From VFKE01 sp043758025 (GTDB lineage: Bacteria > Verrucomicrobiota > Verrucomicrobiia > Verrucomicrobiales > Verrucomicrobiaceae), in the NCBI GenBank assembly GCA_043758025.1, contig JAYVOH010000034.1, positions 1-17,726 on the forward strand: DNA of 17,726 nt. The letters run 5' to 3'. The position numbers and the translations under genes are program-made. Positions 12,807 to 17,726 of the stretch are shown piece after piece. Position 1 is the first letter of the stretch, and each line of letters starts with the position of its first letter. Below the pieces are notes generated by a model. The model did no database searches. It was not told the DNA's origin and saw nothing but the letters and a program-made list of their open reading frames with translations.

Positions 12807-14381
12807 ATGCTCTCTGAACCCGTTCTCTCCGCCCCCTCTTCCTTGCCCGGTGAAAAATACCCGGCAGCCAAGCAGATGAATGAACCCGAGGGCAACGGGC
12901 AACGCTCCCGTAAAGCTCGCAAACCAGGACGGAATGGAAGTCTGCCAATTCCGAAAGCGACTCAGGTGAAAACCTTTGTTCTGGATACCAATGTGCTGCT
13001 TCATGACCCGGCCTGCCTCCAAAAATTTGAAGACAACTCGGTGTGCATTCCCGTGGATGTCCTGAGCGAACTGGACCGCTTCAAAAACGAACTGACCGAG
13101 CGCGGTGCCAATGCCCGCGAGGTGCATCGCGCTTTGACGCAGGTGTTTGCCGCGCCGGACGCAGATGTGACCGGGGGCGTGCCCACGCAGGGCGGCGGCA
13201 GCTTGCGGCTGGTGGTGTTCGATCCCGAACGCGCGCGGAAGCATCGGTCGTTACAGAATTTTCAGCGCATCTTTCCAGCGCAGGAACAGATGGATCACCG
13301 GATTCTGGCCTGCGCCCTGTGGTTGTCCGAGGAGATCGGGGAGAAGGTCATCCTCGTCAGCAAAGACATTAACATGCAGCTCAAGGCCCGCGCCGTCGGC
13401 GTGGAGTGCGAGGACTATTTGCATGACAAAGTGGAGCCGCGTGAGGTGTCGAATCTTGATATTGCGCGGATCACGATTTCTCAGCACGAGATGCAGCGCT
13501 TCAGCAGTTCCGGGCGGATCGCCATCGATTCTGACCGCACGCCATTGCTCGCGGTGAATGAATATGTTCTTCTGGCCACCGCGGAAAAATCCACCATGCC
13601 CGCGCGATACACTGCGGACGGTGAGTTCATCCGGCTGCGTGTGCCTGAGAGCCTGCGCGTCATGCAAGGCCGCCCCATCAAACCGATGAATCTCGGTCAG
13701 CAATGCTACATAGATGCCTTGATGGATCCAGAAATCTCTCTGGTCACGGCTTACGGCCAGGCCGGAACTGGCAAGACCTTGCTCGCGGTGGCGGCGGGAC
13801 TCGCACAAGTATTCGCCCACGGCTACAGCGGGCTGACCGTGAGCCGCCCCATCGTGGCCATGGGACAGGGGATCGGGTTCCTGCCCGGTTCCTTGCAGGA
13901 AAAAATGCGTCCTTGGTTGCAACCGATTTACGATGCGCTGGATTTGCTGATGCGCCAGGTGCCTAACCCGGCGTTCACAAAAAAGAAAACTCGCCAACCT
14001 TCCCGTTTCGACCCGCCGATGCCGATGACGTCCGATGGCTCGACAGCACCTTACGATCCACTAATTCAAAGCGGAATCATCGAGGTCGAGGCGCTCTGCT
14101 ACATCCGGGGACGCAGCATCCCAGAGCGATTCTTCATTCTCGACGAAGCCCAGCAACTCACCCCGCTGGAGGCCAAGACCGTGGTCACGCGCATGTCGCG
14201 CGGGAGCAAACTAGTGCTCGTGGGCGATCCGGGACAGATTGACAACCCGTATGTGGACAGCCGCAGCAACGGCCTCGTTTACACCCGGCAACGCCTGCGC
14301 GGCCAGCCCTTTGCCGCTCATATCCCGCTGGTCAAAGGCGAGCGCAGCCCGCTCGCCGAGGCGGGCGCGAGGTTGCTTTGA
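12807..14381 (+). CDS. PIN-PhoH (PhoH2/YlaK-type) ATPase
   Basis: The 524-residue fusion has an N-terminal PIN nuclease domain (about 53-200; acidic residues D60 in FVLDTNVLL, D163 in MDHRILA and D187 in VSKDIN) and a C-terminal PhoH-type P-loop ATPase (about 290-524; Walker A GQAGTGKT 317-324, Walker B FILDEAQQ 443-450, then LVGDPGQIDNPY). Related PhoH2 proteins are reported RNA helicase/ribonucleases. Between IYDALDLLM and IIEVEALCYIRGRS lies a basic, proline-rich insert (about 383-420) that looks longer than usual for the family. The first 50 residues are low-complexity. ATG 12807 is preferred; a TTG at 12747 would fall in the loop of a hairpin. Confidence 0.92.
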   Translation: MLSEPVLSAPSSLPGEKYPAAKQMNEPEGNGQRSRKARKPGRNGSLPIPKATQVKTFVLDTNVLLHDPACLQKFEDNSVCIPVDVLSELDRFKNELTERGANAREVHRALTQVFAAPDADVTGGVPTQGGGSLRLVVFDPERARKHRSLQNFQRIFPAQEQMDHRILACALWLSEEIGEKVILVSKDINMQLKARAVGVECEDYLHDKVEPREVSNLDIARITISQHEMQRFSSSGRIAIDSDRTPLLAVNEYVLLATAEKSTMPARYTADGEFIRLRVPESLRVMQGRPIKPMNLGQQCYIDALMDPEISLVTAYGQAGTGKTLLAVAAGLAQVFAHGYSGLTVSRPIVAMGQGIGFLPGSLQEKMRPWLQPIYDALDLLMRQVPNPAFTKKKTRQPSRFDPPMPMTSDGSTAPYDPLIQSGIIEVEALCYIRGRSIPERFFILDEAQQLTPLEAKTVVTRMSRGSKLVLVGDPGQIDNPYVDSRSNGLVYTRQRLRGQPFAAHIPLVKGERSPLAEAGARLL

Positions 14382-14443
14382 TCAGCGCCGAAAAATATTT
14401 GCGATTCTATTGAAGATTTTCGCAGTTTAATGCAACTAACTAT

Positions 14444-14468
14444 GCGGTCTCACGTTTTACGAGACCGC
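14444..14468. terminator. Hairpin downstream of the PIN-PhoH gene
   Basis: GCGGTCTC (14444-14451) pairs perfectly with GAGACCGC (14461-14468) around a 9-nt loop. It lies 62 bp after the PIN-PhoH stop and 64 bp before the EF-hand gene. No T-run follows, so it may be a factor-dependent terminator or an mRNA-stabilising structure. Confidence 0.45.
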
Positions 14469-14532
14469 CAGCCGCCCCGGATCCCGGTGCGATTGGTCTC
14501 AGTAATCAAACATCAAAATAATAAAATCCTAA

Positions 14533-14808
14533 ATGAAAATCATCACGACCCTCTGCATCCTCGCTCTCAGCAGCGCTGTTTCCCTTCAAGCTGCCGACAA
14601 AAAGAAGCCCGCTGGCGACAAGCCGAAGGCCACCCCTGAAGAAGCATTCAAGAAATTCGACAAAGACGGCAGCGGCGACATCAGCCTCGAAGAATACAAA
14701 GCAGGCAAACCAGACGCCGCCAAGGCCGAAGCGGGCTTCAAGAAGCTCGACGCCAACGGTGATGGCAAGGTCACACTTGAAGAGTTCAAAGCTCATCACA
14801 AGAAGTAA
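14533..14808 (+). CDS. Secreted EF-hand calcium-binding protein
   Basis: The 91-residue protein has a signal peptide (MKIITTLCILALSSAVSLQA, cleavage after A20), a Lys/Pro-rich linker (21-35) and a pair of canonical 12-residue EF-hand loops: DKDGSGDISLEE (43-54) and DANGDGKVTLEE (73-84). All side-chain positions suit calcium coordination, including the Glu at position 12 of each loop. It should bind calcium outside the cytoplasm; its target is unknown. The signal peptide begins like that of the 151-residue secreted protein (both start MKIIT, then x-LC-type). A clear terminator 40 bp after the stop makes it a short transcription unit. Confidence 0.9.
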   Translation: MKIITTLCILALSSAVSLQAADKKKPAGDKPKATPEEAFKKFDKDGSGDISLEEYKAGKPDAAKAEAGFKKLDANGDGKVTLEEFKAHHKK

Positions 14809-14847
14809 GCGACTCTTCTGAACGGTGCATCCGTTCCGATTCATCTG

Positions 14848-14881
14848 GCCGCATCCGCTTAATCGTGGATGCGGCTTTTTT
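14848..14881 (+). terminator. Rho-independent terminator of the EF-hand gene
   Basis: GCCGCATCC (14848-14856) pairs perfectly with GGATGCGGC (14867-14875) around a 10-nt loop and is followed directly by six Ts (14876-14881). It lies 40 bp after the EF-hand stop and is the clearest intrinsic terminator in the window. Confidence 0.92.
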
Positions 14882-14908
14882 GTGGCACAGGCTTTCAGCT
14901 AGTGCGTC

Positions 14909-14929
14909 GATCAGGCGTTTCGCCTGATC
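14909..14929. terminator. Hairpin at the 3' end of psd
   Basis: GATCAGGCG (14909-14917) pairs perfectly with CGCCTGATC (14921-14929) around a three-base loop. It lies 20 bp beyond the psd stop on the minus strand, in the convergent gap with the EF-hand gene. There is no T-run on the minus side, so it is a probable but not typical terminator. Confidence 0.5.
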
Positions 14930-14948
14930 ACCAACAGAAAAATCCCCG

Positions 14949-15845
14949 TCACCGCGCTCTCGCCGCCGCTTCACCCATCCGCGCATAAACTTCACGACCT
15001 TGCGCGCTGTGCTCCAGCAGATCATCGGCAAACCTCACGCGTCCCGGCTCGAAAATCGTAATGACGCTTGATCCTCCAAACAGAAAAAATCCTTTCTCCT
15101 CGCCCTTGGTTACGGGCTGATGCGACCGGCTGGTATGCACCACTTTGCCCACGCAGGTCGCGCCGACTTCCATGAACAGCACCGTGCCGCAATCAGGCGT
15201 TTCCAGCTCCGTCACGTAGCGTTTGTTTTCCCAGAAAATTCCCGGTCGCTGCCGGAGCGCAATCGGATTCACCGAATAGAGCGGCCCATTGACCATGCGC
15301 GGCTCACCTGGCGTTCCGGCGCAGGGGAAATGAAAGCGATGATAATCCACCGGGCAGAGTCGTGAGATAAGCAAGGCACCGCCCGCGAACCGTCCAGCCA
15401 GCGCCGCGTCGTCAAGCAGCGCGGCCAGATTAAAGCGGACGCCTTTGATGAAGATGCCGTCGTTGGCAGCAATGTTCGGGATCGCAAAATGCCTTCCGTC
15501 CGCCGGAAAAATGATCGTGTCCGCATCCATCGCCAGCGGACGCGCGGCGGGCTTGAGCTTGCGGGAAAAAAAGGCGTTGAAGTGCGGGAAGCTCTCCGGC
15601 GCGTCCGCCATCTCGTTAACATCAATGCCGTAGCGTTCAATAAATGGCGCGATCATGGCGCGGCTCGCGGTCCGGTTCATGCGCCAGCCATACCAGCGCG
15701 AAAAAACAGCGCGCTTCACCAGCAACCACAGCGCCGCGCGGCCTAGCGGGCTTTCGTAAATCCAGCGCAATGGTTTCTCGCCATAGATGACCTCGGTTTC
15801 GAGAGCCTGGGTTCTGCGGTTGAAAATAACGACGGGCGCGGACAT
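14949..15845 (-). CDS. psd: Phosphatidylserine decarboxylase proenzyme
   Basis: The 298-residue enzyme makes phosphatidylethanolamine from phosphatidylserine at the inner membrane. The self-cleavage site is FGGSS (256-260), where cleavage at G258-S259 would generate the pyruvoyl group on the small alpha chain (about 40 residues). Other family blocks are FNAFFSRKLKPAARP (89-103), FPADG (113-117, D116), SRLCPVDYHRFHFP (161-174, H169) and GATCVGKV (228-235). The GGSS form replaces the LGST of E. coli and is a common variant. The N-terminal 50 residues contain a Trp-rich amphipathic stretch that may bind membrane. pssA is not adjacent. The start is ATG 15843-15845. Confidence 0.95.
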   Translation of the reverse strand: MSAPVVIFNRRTQALETEVIYGEKPLRWIYESPLGRAALWLLVKRAVFSRWYGWRMNRTASRAMIAPFIERYGIDVNEMADAPESFPHFNAFFSRKLKPAARPLAMDADTIIFPADGRHFAIPNIAANDGIFIKGVRFNLAALLDDAALAGRFAGGALLISRLCPVDYHRFHFPCAGTPGEPRMVNGPLYSVNPIALRQRPGIFWENKRYVTELETPDCGTVLFMEVGATCVGKVVHTSRSHQPVTKGEEKGFFLFGGSSVITIFEPGRVRFADDLLEHSAQGREVYARMGEAAARAR

Positions 15846-15928
15846 TGAAGCGAAGCTAGCGCGGGCATACGGCCTGCGATAAGAAAAAAATCAACACTAC
15901 TGCTGTTCTGCCGCCATATCGTGAAAAT

Positions 15929-17203
15929 CTACTCCTCCTTGGCCACTTCGGATGGGTCGCTGGGATAAGTCACTTTTTTGAGCTTCTGGTTTTTGAGCCA
16001 GCGACGGAATTCCTCCGCCTGCTTCGGGTCGTTCCATGAGACGTGATCGGCACTACCCTCCACGATGGTGATCCGGTGCTCCACGTTCAGGTTTTTCCAG
16101 ATGGCTAGCTCCCAGCGGATGTCTCGCCAGTAGAGCGAGGGGTCTTTTTCGTGAATAAACTGCCACACCGGTGCCACGTTCGCGCGGCGAAACTGCATGC
16201 AGATGTCGTTGTAGGCGGCAATGGGCACGGCTGCGGCGAACTTGCCCGGGAATACCCGCAGGAATTCATAGCAGCCGAACCCGCCGCCTGAATATCCTGT
16301 GACATACAGCCGCGATATGTCGATGGCTGGTTCGCTCGTCGCCTTCAGCACGTCGATCACCTGCCCGGTTAGGACGGTTGGTTTGGAAGGGTTGTCGGCG
16401 CTGCTTTCAAACCACCAGTCATTTTTGACATCGCTCTGGGGGATGAGCACGTAGCAGGGCATATGTTTCTGCCAGTCGTGGGCAATGAAGTATTGAAACG
16501 TCCGCCCGCCCAGCGAGTAGTTTTTAAAATTGTCCGTGCCGCGCGCATTCGTGCCATGCAGATAAACGATTAGCGGCAAGGATGCGCCATGCACAACCGC
16601 TTCGGGCGGAGTGTAGAGCAGGAAGCGCAACTGAAGCCGTTCCGGCGGCACTCCCGTAATCTCTTCCGGCAGATCCGGGCGTGTGTAAATAAAGCTGCGC
16701 AGCCCTGCCTTCCTTAAAGTCTCGGTGTTCTCTGCACTCTGCTCAAAAGGTTCGATTTTCCCCCGGATCACCGTGCGCTCGCTCCACTGCCGGTCGTTGG
16801 GAAGAAGATCACGGTCATCGATGGTGAAGGTCTTGGCATCGTCAGTTCTCATGGTATGCACCCAGCCTCGCGTGCGCACGATGGTCGCGACGACGCTCTT
16901 GTAATCGCTGTTGCGCGTCCACTTGCGCCGGAAGGGCGTGTAGTCCTCCTTCCAGCAGTCGCGCATATACTCATTCAATTCAGGCTTGCCTGGAGGAGCG
17001 GGCGGCACTAGGCGCTGCTGGGCGTGAAGCGGCACCGCCCAGCCAAGGAAGCTTGCCAGAAGGATCAATTTCAGAGGGCCATGAAGAAGATGCGACGCAC
17101 ACCAGGCGCTTTTGGCGGAAGGGATAAGATTTTGAAAGTCGCGCTCCTCGCAGTCATCTGTCCATTCTTGACATCGAACTTTCTGATGGTATGGCTCAAA
17201 CAA
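15929..17203 (-). CDS. Exported alpha/beta hydrolase (esterase/depolymerase-like)
   Basis: The open frame (424 codons) encodes an alpha/beta-hydrolase with LPLIVYLHGTNARGTDNF (209-226, oxyanion region), the nucleophile elbow VTGYSGGGFG (301-310, S305) and the catalytic His in ADHVSW (H387). An acid may be D354 (IHEKD). This matches the esterase/polyhydroxybutyrate-depolymerase-like group, often found as exported proteins of unknown substrate. The start is uncertain. The listed one is TTG at 17203, but a signal peptide, KLILLASFLGWAVPLHA, sits at residues 45-61, so the real start is probably near 17068-17074 (CTG or TTG). The gene lies 83 bp upstream of psd on the same strand. Confidence 0.78.
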   Translation of the reverse strand: MFEPYHQKVRCQEWTDDCEERDFQNLIPSAKSAWCASHLLHGPLKLILLASFLGWAVPLHAQQRLVPPAPPGKPELNEYMRDCWKEDYTPFRRKWTRNSDYKSVVATIVRTRGWVHTMRTDDAKTFTIDDRDLLPNDRQWSERTVIRGKIEPFEQSAENTETLRKAGLRSFIYTRPDLPEEITGVPPERLQLRFLLYTPPEAVVHGASLPLIVYLHGTNARGTDNFKNYSLGGRTFQYFIAHDWQKHMPCYVLIPQSDVKNDWWFESSADNPSKPTVLTGQVIDVLKATSEPAIDISRLYVTGYSGGGFGCYEFLRVFPGKFAAAVPIAAYNDICMQFRRANVAPVWQFIHEKDPSLYWRDIRWELAIWKNLNVEHRITIVEGSADHVSWNDPKQAEEFRRWLKNQKLKKVTYPSDPSEVAKEE

Positions 17204-17281
17204 CTTTTGTCCACTTATGCGACCAGACTCGACCGCAAGTTTAGATAACCGCGAGTATCAATCAAAACATGGCAGGCTTTC

Positions 17282-17653
17282 ATGGCTTTGTTTTTTACAT
17301 TTGTATGGCATCAGTTGCAAGCGGCTGATTCAGTCGATATTGACTTGGCGGGCAAAGGAACCGCCACACTCTCCCTCAAGTCGCCAAGCAGCTATAGAAT
17401 TGAAGGCAATGCGAACGGTGCGCTTGTCATTGGTAAACTGGATAAAGCAATCACTGCGGTTGAAGTGGAAGTGAATTTTAAGATCAAGGAAGCAGGATGG
17501 TCGATTGTGAGTTCATTAAAAAATGCCTCCTCTCTATCGATACCAATAGGATCATCTGGCACCGTAGACTGGAATATTTGGCCACCACCTGATGCGTCCG
17601 GCGACGAGCCGGACAATGAAACTCATAAGGGCGGCGCAAATTTTATTCTGTAA
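17282..17653 (+). CDS. Putative exported hypothetical protein, 123 aa
   Basis: This is an unrecognised protein. A short hydrophobic N-terminus (MALFFTFVWHQLQA, possible cleavage before ADS) suggests export. The rest has alternating beta-type stretches (VDIDLAGKGTATLSLKSP; AVEVEVNFKIKEAGWSIV) and ends with a Pro/Asp/Glu-rich segment, consistent with a small beta-sandwich or a cell-surface protein. An in-frame stop at 17246-17248 limits upstream extension, so ATG 17282 is the only ATG start. The gene is divergent from the hydrolase gene. Coding status is moderately supported by the open frame and the pattern of the protein only. Confidence 0.5.
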   Translation: MALFFTFVWHQLQAADSVDIDLAGKGTATLSLKSPSSYRIEGNANGALVIGKLDKAITAVEVEVNFKIKEAGWSIVSSLKNASSLSIPIGSSGTVDWNIWPPPDASGDEPDNETHKGGANFIL

Positions 17654-17664
17654 AAGTGTGGCGA

Positions 17665-17726
17665 TCAAGTTTGGGGCGTGTCAGTGGGTTTCATGTTGAG
17701 GTAGATTTTTCCGGTGAGCCACTCGT
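17665..17726 (-). CDS. C-terminal end of an unidentified protein (partial)
   Basis: On the minus strand a frame enters from the right edge and ends at TGA 17665-17667, giving EWLTGKIYLNMKPTDTPQT. The peptide looks like a normal soluble C-terminus and would make the gene convergent with the 123-residue gene 11 bp away. It is too short for a family call and could be a chance frame. Confidence 0.35.
   Translation of the reverse strand, partial: EWLTGKIYLNMKPTDTPQT

Noticed and set aside
12543..13244. Minus-strand frame continuing upstream of the LmbE-like N-terminus.
   Set aside because: The homology begins at ATG 12542; the upstream part is antisense to the PIN-PhoH gene and its leader and shows no protein features.
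17024..17248. Plus-strand frame of 74 codons with a hydrophobic stretch (LLAVICPFLTSNFLMVWLK).
   Set aside because: It lies antisense to the N-terminal part of the exported hydrolase and its upstream region; the hydrophobic stretch has no supporting context.
1..17726. CRISPR arrays, phage genes, or a multi-gene defence or biosynthetic system.
   Set aside because: No regularly spaced repeats or phage structural genes are visible; apart from the two toxin-antitoxin loci the genes are housekeeping or single-function ones.

Overview
The window is a stretch of bacterial chromosome, moderately GC-rich, with tightly packed genes. It combines housekeeping genes (rnc, tig, clpP, def, psd, a PIN-PhoH ATPase and tRNA-His) with many small secreted proteins. 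Almost no gene has a recognisable Shine-Dalgarno sequence; starts are instead preceded by pyrimidine-rich stretches such as CCATC-ATG. The protein families and overall style fit the Verrucomicrobiota best, but no 16S or other decisive marker is present, so this placement is an inference.

Layout. Bases 1-120 are the C-terminal end of an IS630-type transposase. It abuts a MazF/PemK toxin gene (minus strand) that appears to have lost its 3' end to the insertion; the RelB/DinJ-like antitoxin gene is still present (398-586). A DUF1802 gene follows (697-1281, minus), then tRNA-His(GTG) and rnc (RNase III) on the plus strand, then two strong hairpins. After a secreted 151-residue protein (minus) comes a long plus-strand block, 3095-11130: a cupin/RmlC-like protein, a small HNH-like protein without its catalytic core, trigger factor (tig), a LMW-phosphatase-like protein, clpP, an OGG1-type DNA glycosylase, a Ton energy-transduction cluster (tonB-like, a secreted 147-residue protein, exbB, exbD) and def.

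The next part (11151-12542, minus) holds a VapBC-type toxin-antitoxin pair and a decayed PIG-L/LmbE deacetylase that has an internal deletion and a frameshift. Then come a PIN-PhoH ATPase and a secreted EF-hand protein closed by a clear Rho-independent terminator. The last part holds psd and an exported alpha/beta hydrolase (minus), a small putative exported protein (plus) and the end of an unidentified minus-strand gene at the right edge.

How the genes relate. tig, the phosphatase-like gene and clpP form a protein-folding/turnover group, without clpX in the window. tonB-like, exbB and exbD should form a proton-motive-force-driven complex energising outer-membrane transport, and the secreted protein encoded between tonB and exbB is a candidate accessory part. 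I found no CRISPR array, prophage or complete new defence system. The most notable observations are the altered opposite-base residues of the OGG-type glycosylase, the secreted protein inside the Ton cluster, the SD-less leaders, the inverted repeat between exbD and def, and three decayed or core-less genes (mazF, lmbE, HNH-like).
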